NCBI GenBank assembly: GCA_017792465.1
Contig: CP051234.1
Coordinates: 3,442,501 to 3,506,500, forward strand
Direction of reading: 5' to 3'
DNA: 64,000 bases
Origin: Filomicrobium sp.
GTDB lineage: Bacteria > Pseudomonadota > Alphaproteobacteria > Rhizobiales > Hyphomicrobiaceae
Part shown: piece after piece, positions 39,611 to 48,305 of the stretch
Position numbering within the stretch: position 1 is the first letter of the stretch
Layout of the letters: each line of letters starts with the position of its first letter
Program-made: the position numbers and the translations under genes
The notes under the pieces: model-generated
What the model saw: the letters and a program-made list of their open reading frames with translations, nothing else
Database searches by the model: none
Told to the model about the DNA's origin: nothing

Positions 39611-40381
39611 TTAGTGCGATCCGTGAACGGCGTCGTTGAGGTAGATGCAGGTCAGGACTGCAAAGACGTAGGCCTGCAGAACTGCGACCAGCAATTCGAG
39701 AGCGGTCAGCGCGACGGTCAGCGCCAGCGGCAGCGGCGCCAGAATGCTCCAGAAGCCGGCGCCAAGCAGCAAGCCGACGAAGCCGGCGAAGATCTTCAGC
39801 GCGATGTGACCAGCAAGCATGTTGGCGAACAAACGCACCGAAAGGCTGATCGGACGCGAGATGAAGGAGATGATTTCAATAGGCACAAGCAGCGGCAGCA
39901 GGGCAGCGGGCACGCCTGATGGGACGAAGATGCCGAAGAAGCCGAGGCCATGCTTGTAGACGCCGTAAGCGATGACGATGCCGATGACGAGAAGCGCCAG
40001 AGCCGCGGTGACGGCGATGTGGCTTGTCACGGTGAAGGTGATGCCTGGGATCGGGATCATGCCGAGCAGGTTCAATACGAGCACGAAGATGAAGATCGAG
40101 AACACAAAGGGGAAGAAGTGCATTCCCTTGGTGCCGACGTTCTCGCGCACCGTATTGGCGACGAATTCGTAGATGAGTTCCGAAACCGACTGCATGCGGG
40201 TCGGAACGAGGTTGCGACCGCCTGTTGAGAAGTAGAGGAACGAGAAGATGATGCCCAATGCCACCAGCATGAAGGCACCGGAGTTCGTCAGTGATGCATC
40301 GACGCCGAAAATATTGATCGGCAACAGTTCCTTGATCTCGAACTGCTCGATTGGACTATGCCCATGACCGTCAGCTGCCAC
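39611..40381 (-). CDS. atpB: F0F1 ATP synthase subunit A
   Basis: This 256-residue membrane subunit forms the proton half-channels. The essential Arg is in [20 protein letters not shown], and the C-terminal helix ends [21 protein letters not shown]. The start is GTG with GGGGAGCG in front. It lies 11 bp after atpI. Confidence 0.96.
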   Translation of the reverse strand: MAADGHGHSPIEQFEIKELLPINIFGVDASLTNSGAFMLVALGIIFSFLYFSTGGRNLVPTRMQSVSELIYEFVANTVRENVGTKGMHFFPFVFSIFIFVLVLNLLGMIPIPGITFTVTSHIAVTAALALLVIGIVIAYGVYKHGLGFFGIFVPSGVPAALLPLLVPIEIISFISRPISLSVRLFANMLAGHIALKIFAGFVGLLLGAGFWSILAPLPLALTVALTALELLVAVLQAYVFAVLTCIYLNDAVHGSH

Positions 40382-40392
40382 GGCGCTCCCCC

Positions 40393-40824
40393 TTAAATAT
40401 CGTCATCATCATCGGGAACCGCTTTTCCCTTGGAAGGGTCGGACGGTCCGGTCTTAATCTTCATGCCGGCGCGCACCACATTCAGCATTCCTGCGGCTGA
40501 GCCGAGCAGGAAGAAAATGATGAACATCAGCGGCCACGTCTTCGTGCCGAATACATTCGGCATCAGATAAGTGTCCAGGTACCAGCCAATGGCGGCCCCT
40601 ACTACAATCCCGCCGATCAATTCCGTGGACAGTCTGAGCGCGCGGCCCATGACTTCCCCGTGATCGTTTCCGCCCTTCTTCGGCTCGCCACGGTCTGAGC
40701 CCGGTTCGGAGCGCGCAGCCTCAAGCCTGCGACCGATCTCGGCAGAGCGCCGTTTGAATTCAGCCCGTTCGTCTGGACTGATCTGGCCGTCGCGGTCGTT
40801 GGGACCCTTGTCTGCAGGTGCCAT
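40393..40824 (-). CDS. atpI: AtpI/AtpZ family protein
   Basis: This 143-residue protein is the first gene of the F0 operon. A charged N-terminus ([20 protein letters not shown]) precedes two membrane segments ([20 protein letters not shown] and [20 protein letters not shown]) and an acidic end (DDDDDI). AtpI-type proteins help assemble the c ring or import magnesium; the exact role is not settled. Confidence 0.9.
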   Translation of the reverse strand: MAPADKGPNDRDGQISPDERAEFKRRSAEIGRRLEAARSEPGSDRGEPKKGGNDHGEVMGRALRLSTELIGGIVVGAAIGWYLDTYLMPNVFGTKTWPLMFIIFFLLGSAAGMLNVVRAGMKIKTGPSDPSKGKAVPDDDDDI

Positions 40825-41142
40825 GACAAAAAGCCTTTCACGCAGATCTTGGGCGGATAAGTCGGCAGGGATTTGTAACGGGCCGGACCATAGAGACGGC
40901 CCTATGGGGTGTCAAGAAATCCATCCTGCGACAAAGGTTTGGGTTTAGCCCCGAAAATTCAGGGATTTTGGCCTGCTGCGACGATATTTCCAACGGGATT
41001 TCGCGGGGGGCTTCGTGCGTGGACGTGACGGCTGTTTGTGACTTTTAAATCGGAGGTTAAGCGGTTGGTCACGGGGAGCTGGTTAAATCTCAGCATTCCG
41101 ACCGGCTGCGTGGATTTTGCGGCCAGCTAAGGGAGACTGGTC
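40825..41142. other. divergent intergenic region, atp operon and SUMF1-like gene
   Basis: The region holds the atp operon promoter near its left end. The rest shows no gene. A promoter for the rightward gene must lie in the right half but is not clear to me. Confidence 0.45.
40887..40915 (-). promoter_or_regulatory. promoter of the F0 ATP synthase operon
   Basis: Read leftward, a consensus -35 TTGACA (40910-40915) is followed after exactly 17 bp by TATGGT (40887-40892), about 60 bp before the atpI start. It is the cleanest sigma-70 type promoter in the window. Confidence 0.7.
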
Positions 41143-42399
41143 GTGCTTGATATGAATACTTTCATTTTATTGGCCGTCGGCACTGTATTCGCCGCCGTTG
41201 GCATCATGGCCTGGGTGGTCGATTCCGGGGTCAAGGAGCAATATAAAGCTATTATCAAGTACAGCCTGTTTGCCATGTTTGCGGCCCTGATCGGGCTCTT
41301 CTTCCTGATCAAAGACGATAGCGAATTCGAATACGCCGGCTGGACGCCTCAGGAGAAGGACAAGAAATCTTCGCGGAAAGGCGGCATGGCGCTTGGTGGC
41401 GACGGCGGCGGTGGACAAACGACCATGTCCGATGACGGCGGCGGTGGCGGCGAGCTGACGTTGGAAGAAGGCGAAGCTGCGAAAGGCGGGGGCATCCCAG
41501 AGGAAGAAGAGGAAGCTGCGAACGGTGGCGGCCTGCCAGAGGAGGAAGAGGAAAAAGAGGAAAAAGCTGAGGCCGACAAAGGTCCGTCACAGGACTGTCC
41601 GGTGTGCCCGCTTATTGTTCCGATTTCATCGGGGCGTGCTCTCGTCGGCGCGTCGCAGAAGATTGTCGCGAAGGGCGCGCAATCGGGCCCGGCAAGCCAC
41701 GCAGTCGTGAAATCGGGCTTTGGCATCGGCAAATTCGAAATCACGGTCGGTGAGTTCAAGGCGTTCGTCGATGAGACCGGACATCGGCCGTCGCAGTCCT
41801 GCAGGTCGGGTGGCAAGCCTGGCGGGAACTTCAAGAATCCGGGGTTCAGCCAAGGTTCCGAATCGCCTGTCACCTGCGTGAGCTGGGAAGATGCCAATGC
41901 CTATACAAGCTGGTTGACGCTCAAGACCAACAAGACATACCGCCTGCCGACCGAAATCGAATGGGAATATGCGGCGCGTGCGGGGCATTCGGGCGTGCAT
42001 GGCGGCACAGATCCGCTAACGGCCAACGATGCGAACTTCGCGGATGGTTCTGGAAAGTCGATTGGCCGGACAACCAAGGTCGGCAGTTATCCGGCTAACG
42101 GCAATAATATGAATGACGTTCATGGCAATGTCTGGGAGATGACTGCCGACTGCTGGTCGCCGGTTTATGCGGGGACGCAGAAAGTTGCGCCGGACAAAGT
42201 CGATTGCTCGCGCCACATCGCCAAGGGCGGCGCGTGGTTCAGCTCTAAAGAATTGTTGAATTTTGCGATGCGGGTTGGCGTCACGTCCGACCTGGCCAAC
42301 AACGGGCTCGGTTTCCGTGTCGTGCGAGAGAGCGATCAGCCGGTGGTCCGTGAACAATCGCGCTTGTCGAATGGCTTTGCCGGTGGTCTGCCGAAGTAA
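41143..42399 (+). CDS. membrane-anchored SUMF1/FGE-fold protein lacking catalytic cysteines
   Basis: This 418-residue protein has two membrane segments (MNTFILLAVGTVFAAVGIMA and YSLFAMFAALIGLFFLI). A Gly- and Glu-rich linker with two near repeats (EEGEAAKGGGIPEEEEE, then EEAANGGGLPEEEEE) leads to CPVC and a SUMF1 domain from about residue 165. Domain marks are FEITVGEFKAFVDETG, PVTCVSWEDANAYTSWL, YRLPTEIEWEYAARAG and HGNVWEMTADCW. Where true formylglycine-generating enzymes have two cysteines near the C-terminus, this one has KELLNFAMRVGVTSD with none, so formylglycine formation is unlikely. GTG at 41143 has GGGAGA upstream; ATG 41152 is an alternative. Confidence 0.85.
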   Translation: MLDMNTFILLAVGTVFAAVGIMAWVVDSGVKEQYKAIIKYSLFAMFAALIGLFFLIKDDSEFEYAGWTPQEKDKKSSRKGGMALGGDGGGGQTTMSDDGGGGGELTLEEGEAAKGGGIPEEEEEAANGGGLPEEEEEKEEKAEADKGPSQDCPVCPLIVPISSGRALVGASQKIVAKGAQSGPASHAVVKSGFGIGKFEITVGEFKAFVDETGHRPSQSCRSGGKPGGNFKNPGFSQGSESPVTCVSWEDANAYTSWLTLKTNKTYRLPTEIEWEYAARAGHSGVHGGTDPLTANDANFADGSGKSIGRTTKVGSYPANGNNMNDVHGNVWEMTADCWSPVYAGTQKVAPDKVDCSRHIAKGGAWFSSKELLNFAMRVGVTSDLANNGLGFRVVRESDQPVVREQSRLSNGFAGGLPK

Positions 42400-42494
42400 G
42401 TCGGCGGATTTGCGGGGTTTTGGTCCATCCATCTATCTAACGGTTCGCGGATTGTCTGTCGGTGGCGGGCGCGCTGCGCCTGGACATGCGTCTA

Positions 42495-42528
42495 AAGATT
42501 CAATATTGATATTTGACACATCAATCTT
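42495..42528. promoter_or_regulatory. inverted repeats and -35 box upstream of the XRE gene
   Basis: Two nested repeats flank a consensus TTGACA (42513-42518): AAGATT (42495-42500) with AATCTT (42523-42528), and TTGAT (42506-42510) with ATCAA (42520-42524). They lie 40-75 bp before the XRE-type gene, a position that fits autoregulation. The matching -10 is not convincing. Confidence 0.45.
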
Positions 42529-42569
42529 GCTTTCTTAGCCTCTATTTTTACTGCCCTGGATATCTATCC

Positions 42570-42830
42570 ATGATCACTGCAGCTCAAATGCGTGCGGCTC
42601 GCGCGCTGCTTGGTATCGACCAGAAGACTTTGGCGTCGCTGTCGGGCGTATCCGTGCCAACGATCCAGCGTATGGAGGCAAGCAGTGGCAACGTTCGCGG
42701 CGTCGTCGAGAGCCTGACGAAAGTGGTTGAGGCTTTGGAGGCCGCAGGCGTCGAGCTGATCGGCGATGGGGCGGCAAGCCCGGATGGCGGGCGTGGCGTT
42801 CGCCTCAAGGCTTCGACCGTGAGGAACTGA
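42570..42830 (+). CDS. small XRE-family HTH regulator
   Basis: This 86-residue protein has a helix-turn-helix of the XRE type: MRAARALLGIDQKTLASLSG, then VSVPTIQRMEASSG, with a C-terminal segment KVVEALEAAGVELI that is typical of short alphaproteobacterial regulators. It lies 89 bp upstream of the SulP gene in the same direction and may control it or itself. There is no clear ribosome site before the ATG. Confidence 0.8.
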   Translation: MITAAQMRAARALLGIDQKTLASLSGVSVPTIQRMEASSGNVRGVVESLTKVVEALEAAGVELIGDGAASPDGGRGVRLKASTVRN

Positions 42831-42919
42831 ATTCCAGGGACAAGTCTTTTGCGACGGCGACCGCCGACGAGAGCCTGCGATCCCGCCGCTTCCTTTATTC
42901 AGAAGGTGCGGCTGAAACC

Positions 42920-44644
42920 ATGTCAGAAAAATTGCTTCGTCATGACGAGGCGCCGAGTTTCATCGAGCTGTTCACGCCGAAGCTGGTGACGGTTCTGGAA
43001 GAAGGCTACGACCTCGCGCAATTTCGCTCGGATGCCATTGCGGGGTTGACGGTCGCGATTGTGGCGCTGCCGCTGTCGATGGCGATTGCGATAGCCTCGG
43101 GCGTTACGCCGGCGCAGGGACTTTACACGGCGATTGTCGGCGGCTTTTTCGTTTCGGCGCTGGGCGGTTCGCGGTTTCAGATCGGCGGCCCGGCCGGCGC
43201 GTTCATCGTTCTTGTGGCGGCGACGGTTGCGCAGCATGGGGTCGACGGCCTGATCCTGGCGACCTTCCTGTCGGGATTGATGCTCGCAGCGGTCGGCTTT
43301 TTGAGGCTGGGCACGTTCATCAAGTTCATTCCGTTTCCGGTGACGGTTGGGTTTACGGCCGGGATCGCGGTGATCATCTTTGCCAGCCAGATGAAGGAGC
43401 TGTTTGGGCTGTCACTGGCGCATGAACCGGGTGAGCTTATTCACAAGATCCCGGCACTGTGGTCTGTGCGCGAGACCTGGGTTCCCGAAGCACTGATGCT
43501 GTCGGTGGTGACGATCGCTGTGATCGTCGGCTTGCGCAGATGGCGACCCAACTGGCCCGCGTTGCTGATCGCGGTGGTGCTGGCGTCTGTTGCCAGCGCG
43601 GGCTTCGGATTGCCGGTTGAGACGATCGGGTCGAAGTTCGGCGGTGTCCCCTCGACGCTTCCATTCCCGGCCCTGCCGGATTTCACGGCGGAGAAGGTCC
43701 TTGCCGTTCTACCGGCTGCTGTGTCGTTCACGCTGCTGGGGGCGATTGAATCGCTGTTGTCGGCGGTGGTTGCCGACGGGATGACAGGGCGGCGGCATCG
43801 CTCGAACTGCGAGCTCGTCGCGCAAGGTGTGGCCAACGTCTTCTCCGCGCTCTTCGGCGGGATTTGCGTCACTGGGACGATTGCGCGGACGGCGACCAAT
43901 GTGCGTTCGGGCGCGCATGGACCAGTGGCTGGAATTCTGCACTCGGTGTTCTTGTTGCTCTTCATGCTGCTGGCTGCTCCATTGGCGGGCTATATCCCGC
44001 TTGCGGCGCTGGCCGGCGTACTCGCGGTCGTGGCCTGGAACATGATCGAGAAGCCGGCGATTGCCAGTTTGCTGCGTTCAGGTCCGGGCGAAGCGACGGT
44101 GCTCGGCGCGACGTTCCTTTTGACGATCTTCCGGGATTTGACCGAGGCCATCGTTGTGGGCTTTGCGATCGGATCGGTGCTCTTTATCCAGCGCATGAGC
44201 CGGGCGACCGCGGTTGCTGCTCACACGCCGCTCGTGGGGCGCGATGTTGCCGATGGCTCATATCCGCGCGACGCCTATGACGAGCAACGCGCTGCCGACC
44301 CTTATGTCGTCGTCTACCGGATTACGGGGGCGTTGTTCTTTGGTGCGGCGGCGTCAATCGGTTCTGTTCTCGACCGGATCCAGGATAGCCACCGGGCGCT
44401 AGTGGTCGACTTTTCCGCCGTTCCGTTTCTCGATTCAACCGGCGCACATATGATCGAGGGCCTGGCGCACAAGGCGCATCGGCGCGGCGTTGAAGTCTGG
44501 CTGACGGGCGCGACGCCTGACATTCGCCGCGTGTTTCTGACCCACGGATTGAAGAAGCCGCTGATCCAATACGCAAAGACGGTCGAGGATGCGCTTGATG
44601 CCATTCGGGATGCCAAGGCGCTTGAAGTATCGCCGACTATCTGA
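42920..44644 (+). CDS. SulP family anion transporter with STAS domain
   Basis: This 574-residue inner-membrane transporter belongs to the SLC26/SulP family. The membrane core begins with AGLTVAIVALPLSMAIAIASGV and contains GGSRFQIGGPAGAFIVLVAA and FGGICVTGTIARTATNVRSG. A C-terminal STAS domain follows (ALVVDFSAVPFLDSTGAHMI) with the conserved DST. Members carry sulfate, bicarbonate or dicarboxylates; the substrate here cannot be read from sequence. Confidence 0.92.
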   Translation: MSEKLLRHDEAPSFIELFTPKLVTVLEEGYDLAQFRSDAIAGLTVAIVALPLSMAIAIASGVTPAQGLYTAIVGGFFVSALGGSRFQIGGPAGAFIVLVAATVAQHGVDGLILATFLSGLMLAAVGFLRLGTFIKFIPFPVTVGFTAGIAVIIFASQMKELFGLSLAHEPGELIHKIPALWSVRETWVPEALMLSVVTIAVIVGLRRWRPNWPALLIAVVLASVASAGFGLPVETIGSKFGGVPSTLPFPALPDFTAEKVLAVLPAAVSFTLLGAIESLLSAVVADGMTGRRHRSNCELVAQGVANVFSALFGGICVTGTIARTATNVRSGAHGPVAGILHSVFLLLFMLLAAPLAGYIPLAALAGVLAVVAWNMIEKPAIASLLRSGPGEATVLGATFLLTIFRDLTEAIVVGFAIGSVLFIQRMSRATAVAAHTPLVGRDVADGSYPRDAYDEQRAADPYVVVYRITGALFFGAAASIGSVLDRIQDSHRALVVDFSAVPFLDSTGAHMIEGLAHKAHRRGVEVWLTGATPDIRRVFLTHGLKKPLIQYAKTVEDALDAIRDAKALEVSPTI

Positions 44645-44662
44645 GGTTTTGATCCCTGGCGG

Positions 44663-45775
44663 CTAATCCTCGTGGCGGGTGAGCGCGTGGTTGATGATTT
44701 TCTTCATCACGCTTGGCAGGGCTTCGCCGTGGAGTTTGCGGCGGTTGACCCATTTGCAGCGCTCAGGCTCGGCCCACAGCTGTAGCGAGGCGTCGGTTGG
44801 GACGACGGCGAAGTAGACCTGCATTTCAAGCCGGAAGTGGGTGAAGGTGTGGACGACAGTGCCGGGCACCTTCCACCAGTCGGACGTGACGGGGGCTTCG
44901 CGCAGGGCTTTCGCCTTTGCCAGATTGGCGGCAACCCAATCCGTTGAAGGGACTTCGAGCATCCCGCCGAGAAGTCCGGCGGTCGGTCGGCGGCGCAGCA
45001 GGATGTCGCCATCTTCACGTAGCGCGACGAAGGCATGCGCGCGGCGGACAGGCCGTTCGGCCTTGGGTGCCTTGCGCGGCAGTTCGGCTGCGATGCCTTT
45101 GGCAAGCGCGTGGCAATCGATCTGCAATGGGCAGGTCAAACACGACGGGCTTTTCGGAGTGCAGACGGTGGCGCCAAGATCCATCATGGCTTGTGCGAAG
45201 TCGCCGGGCCGGTCGGCGGGGACCAGCGAGCTGGCATAGCGCTTGATCTCCGGCTTTCCGGCAGGAAGCGGCAGTTGCAAGGCAAAGAGCCGCGAGACGA
45301 CGCGCTCGATGTTGCCGTCGACGGGGGCGGCCTTTTCGCCGAATGCGATGGCGGCGATTGCCGCTGAGGTGTAGGGACCGATGCCGGGAAGCTTGCGCAA
45401 TTCGCGCTCTGCGCGCGGGAACTGGCCGCCGTATTCGTCGACGATCATGCGGGCGCAAGCGTGCAGGTTCCTGGCGCGCGAGTAGTAGCCGAGCCCGGCC
45501 CAGGCGGCGAGCACCTCATCAAGGTCAGCCTTGGCAAGCTTGCCGACGGTCGGCCATCGGCGCAGGAAGTCTTTATAATAGGGGATAACCGCTTTGACGG
45601 TCGTCTGCTGCAGCATGATTTCGCTGAGCCAGACGTTATAAGCCTTGGCGCGCTTGCCGGGGGCTCTGCGCCAGGGAAGTTCGCGGCGCTCGGTGTCGTA
45701 CCAATCCAGCAATCGCTCGACGGTGGCTGGGCCCGCCGGCCGAAGGGGGAGTTGTTTTTGTGCAACGCTGCTCAT
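44663..45775 (-). CDS. mutY: A/G-specific adenine glycosylase
   Basis: This 370-residue repair enzyme removes adenine mispaired with 8-oxoguanine. The catalytic Glu is in LSEIMLQQTTV. The helix-hairpin-helix is LPGIGPYTSAAIAAIAFG, the catalytic Asp is in APVDGNIERV, and the iron-sulfur ligands are CTPKSPSCLTCPLQIDC. A NUDIX-like C-terminal domain (DGDILLRRRPTAGLLGGMLE) recognises 8-oxoG. The ATG at 45775 has GGGAGG upstream; a GTG at 45808 would add 11 residues. Confidence 0.96.
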   Translation of the reverse strand: MSSVAQKQLPLRPAGPATVERLLDWYDTERRELPWRRAPGKRAKAYNVWLSEIMLQQTTVKAVIPYYKDFLRRWPTVGKLAKADLDEVLAAWAGLGYYSRARNLHACARMIVDEYGGQFPRAERELRKLPGIGPYTSAAIAAIAFGEKAAPVDGNIERVVSRLFALQLPLPAGKPEIKRYASSLVPADRPGDFAQAMMDLGATVCTPKSPSCLTCPLQIDCHALAKGIAAELPRKAPKAERPVRRAHAFVALREDGDILLRRRPTAGLLGGMLEVPSTDWVAANLAKAKALREAPVTSDWWKVPGTVVHTFTHFRLEMQVYFAVVPTDASLQLWAEPERCKWVNRRKLHGEALPSVMKKIINHALTRHED

Positions 45776-45894
45776 CGAGCCTCCCGCGGGGCCATGCGAA
45801 TCATTCACTCAATGTTAACCATAGCGGTCAGAGTTTGGAATTGGTCTGGGCTTGGGTTCCTTCAAGCCGGTGCCGGAAATTTCGAGGCCTTCAG

Positions 45895-46545
45895 ATGAGG
45901 CAGCAGCGCAAAGCAACACGAATGAACGGGCGTCCTGGTGGCGACCGGCTTGTCGGTGCGCGCGAAGCTCTGGCACGTAAGGCGATGCAGATGCGCAGGC
46001 CTCCCAATATCGGCACGTCTGTCGGCTCGTTCGTCCCCAAACTGGCGCAAAAAGCCTTTGAAAAATATGGGTTTTCGACTGTCGCCTTGTTGACGGACTG
46101 GCCGGTGATCGTCGGTCAGGATCTGGCTCAATATACCAAGCCCGACAAGCTGAAATGGCCTCGTCTTGTCGCTATCGCAAGCGATGTGGAAGCGGGTTGC
46201 GAGGGGCGGCCGGGGGCGACTTTGATCCTTCGCGTGCTGCCGGCACGGGCGCTCGATGTGCAGTACGGCATCCCGCAGATCATCGATCGTATCAACAGTT
46301 ATTTTGGATATCGGGCGGTTGCGGACGTGCGCATCCTGCAGGTGCCGTTCGAGAACGTGGGCGCAGCACAGTCTTGCCGGAAATCACCGCAAGCGGCTGC
46401 GAGCCAGGGGCAATCCCAGCGACAGGCTTCGCCGGCTGGTGGCGATGAGGCTGCCAATGACGATCTGGTGGCCGGCGTCGTTCACGAAAAACTGAGGGAT
46501 TCGCTGCGGCGGCTGCAGGCGGGGATTTCGAATACAAGCCGCTGA
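45895..46545 (+). CDS. DUF721 / DciA-like protein
   Basis: This 216-residue protein has the DUF721 core: VGSFVPKLAQKAFEKYGFST, LLTDWPVIVGQDLAQYTKPD, then LILRVLPARALDVQYGIPQI and INSYFGYRAVADVRI. DciA proteins of this family load the replicative helicase in bacteria that lack DnaC or DnaI. The C-terminal part (from about 160) is low-complexity. GAGG lies 8 bases before the ATG, and mutY is divergent. Confidence 0.85.
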   Translation: MRQQRKATRMNGRPGGDRLVGAREALARKAMQMRRPPNIGTSVGSFVPKLAQKAFEKYGFSTVALLTDWPVIVGQDLAQYTKPDKLKWPRLVAIASDVEAGCEGRPGATLILRVLPARALDVQYGIPQIIDRINSYFGYRAVADVRILQVPFENVGAAQSCRKSPQAAASQGQSQRQASPAGGDEAANDDLVAGVVHEKLRDSLRRLQAGISNTSR

Positions 46546-46736
46546 CGCGGATTTTCTGGGCTCTGGCGGCGCCGTGATGAGGGTCGAATAGCGCCAGATG
46601 CAACTTTGTCCCTAACAAACCGTTCAGTTGCTATTCAGCCCGAAATCGCCTTAATCGCAGCAGACCAATAGATTAGCTGGCGGGGGTGCCTGGATTTTCC
46701 GGCGCTTGCCAGCTTGCCGAAGCAGGAGCCATAGCC

Positions 46737-47414
46737 TTGTCAAAACCTAGCCAGACATTGTTCGCCGCCAATATTGATCGCCGCCGGTTGCTTGCCGGTT
46801 CGGGCGCCGTGCTGGGTGTCGCGGGCTTAGGTCTCGCATCGGGTGCGAGCCGCGCCGAAGCTGTCGAGGTGTCGAAGCTGATGGCCGACACTGGCCTTCC
46901 CGACCTTTCGGAAGGACCGGCGGATGCCAAGGTCACGATCGTTGAGTACGCTTCGCTGACGTGTCCGCATTGTGCGCACTTCCACTCGGAGGTGTTCCCG
47001 GAACTCAAGAAGAAATACGTCGATACCGGTAAGGTCCGCTTTGTCTTCCGCGAATTTCCGCTCGACAACCTTGCTGCTGCTGCTGCGATGCTGGCGCGGT
47101 GCTCGGGTGACGACAAAGCGCTGCCGATGACCGGCGTGCTGTTCGATAAGCAGGACGAATGGGTTGTGCGCAATAACCCCGTGCCGGCCTTGTTTGAAAT
47201 CGCAAAGCAGGCAGGCTTCACGAAGGATGCATTTGAAAAATGCCTCAAGGACCAGTCGCTGCTCGATAAGATCCTGGCACAGCGCAAGCGGGCCTCGGAA
47301 GAATTCGGGGTCAGCTCGACACCGTCGTTCTTCATCAACGGCGAGAAGTTCACCGGCAATCCGACGGTCGAAGGTCTTTCGGGGGCAATCGATCCTCTGT
47401 TGAGCGCGGGGTAA
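46737..47414 (+). CDS. Tat-exported DsbA-like thiol:disulfide oxidoreductase
   Basis: This 225-residue thioredoxin-fold protein has a twin-arginine leader (IDRRRLLAGSGAVLGVAG) and the active site CPHC in YASLTCPHCAHFHSEVFPEL. The cis-Pro loop is VSSTPSFFINGEKFTG. It should form disulfides in periplasmic proteins or act as a ScsC/DsbA-like oxidase. The start is TTG with AGGAG eight bases upstream; GTG 46686 would extend it. The next gene is a paralogue. Confidence 0.88.
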   Translation: MSKPSQTLFAANIDRRRLLAGSGAVLGVAGLGLASGASRAEAVEVSKLMADTGLPDLSEGPADAKVTIVEYASLTCPHCAHFHSEVFPELKKKYVDTGKVRFVFREFPLDNLAAAAAMLARCSGDDKALPMTGVLFDKQDEWVVRNNPVPALFEIAKQAGFTKDAFEKCLKDQSLLDKILAQRKRASEEFGVSSTPSFFINGEKFTGNPTVEGLSGAIDPLLSAG

Positions 47415-47419
47415 GGCGG

Positions 47420-48253
47420 GTGATCCTCGGCTTGGCGCAGAGTCTGTCGTTGGGGCGGATTTTCCGGTTTGCCGCAGTTGGTTTCGCGGTGGGCGTTGTT
47501 GCGGCTGGCCTTTCGGGGTGTGCGGGCGAACAGCTTCTCGCGACAAGTGCGATTGAAGGCAATGGGGCAGGCGGTAACAGCGCCAGCGCTTATGCCGTGG
47601 CCTCTGCGCATAAGAACAAGCCGTTCAATCCATTCGAAGACCCGCACGCGACCGACATCGGCAAGCGGCAGGTGCTGACCAATCCGTCGTTCGAAGACGT
47701 GATGAAGGTCGGAGCCTTGCCTGAGATGTCGATGGGCCGCGCGGATGCGCCGGTAACCGTCATCAAGTACGCCTCGCTGACCTGCCCCTACTGCAAGAAG
47801 TTCCAGGCGACGGTTTTCCCGAAGTTCAAGCGCAATTACATCGATACCGGCAAGGTGCGCTTCATCATTCGCGAATTTCCAATCGGGCGTTCGTCGGGCA
47901 ATGCAACGATTGCTCTGAGATGCGCGCCGGCCGACAAATATTTTAAGCTTTACGGCAAGTTTCTTGCCCAACAGGGCAAGTGGGTCTCGCAGGAGGTCCG
48001 TCTCGATAATATCTATCAAGTTGCGTCGCAGGTGGGGTTATCCCGTGCTCAGTTTGACGCCTGCCTCAAGAATCAGGACTTAATCAACGGACTGGCTTGG
48101 GTGAAAGATCGCGGCCGTACGCTGGGCGTGATCGGGACACCGAATTTCTATATTCAAAACAAGCTGGTAAAGAAGGTTCTTGATTACGATGGTTTGGTGG
48201 CGCTGGTCGAGGCCGAGTTAAGCGCCAGGAAGACGATGGCAGTCGCGAATTGA
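47420..48253 (+). CDS. DsbA-like thiol oxidoreductase with lipoprotein-type signal
   Basis: This 277-residue paralogue of the preceding gene starts 5 bp after it at a GTG. Its leader ends GLSGCAG, a good lipobox, so it is probably anchored to a membrane. The active site is CPYC in YASLTCPYCKKFQATVFPKF and the cis-Pro loop is IGTPNFYIQNKLV. A spacer of about 75 residues lies between the lipid anchor and the catalytic domain. Two such genes before smc are common in Rhizobiales. Confidence 0.88.
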   Translation: MILGLAQSLSLGRIFRFAAVGFAVGVVAAGLSGCAGEQLLATSAIEGNGAGGNSASAYAVASAHKNKPFNPFEDPHATDIGKRQVLTNPSFEDVMKVGALPEMSMGRADAPVTVIKYASLTCPYCKKFQATVFPKFKRNYIDTGKVRFIIREFPIGRSSGNATIALRCAPADKYFKLYGKFLAQQGKWVSQEVRLDNIYQVASQVGLSRAQFDACLKNQDLINGLAWVKDRGRTLGVIGTPNFYIQNKLVKKVLDYDGLVALVEAELSARKTMAVAN

Positions 48254-48305
48254 TTGGCTTTGCGCCAACCGCGGTAGGCCATTCTGCCCGGCTGGAGCCA
48301 ATGGA

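Noticed and set aside
41581-42399. true formylglycine-generating enzyme
   Set aside because: The fold fits, but both catalytic cysteines are missing at the expected place, so I do not assign sulfatase activation.
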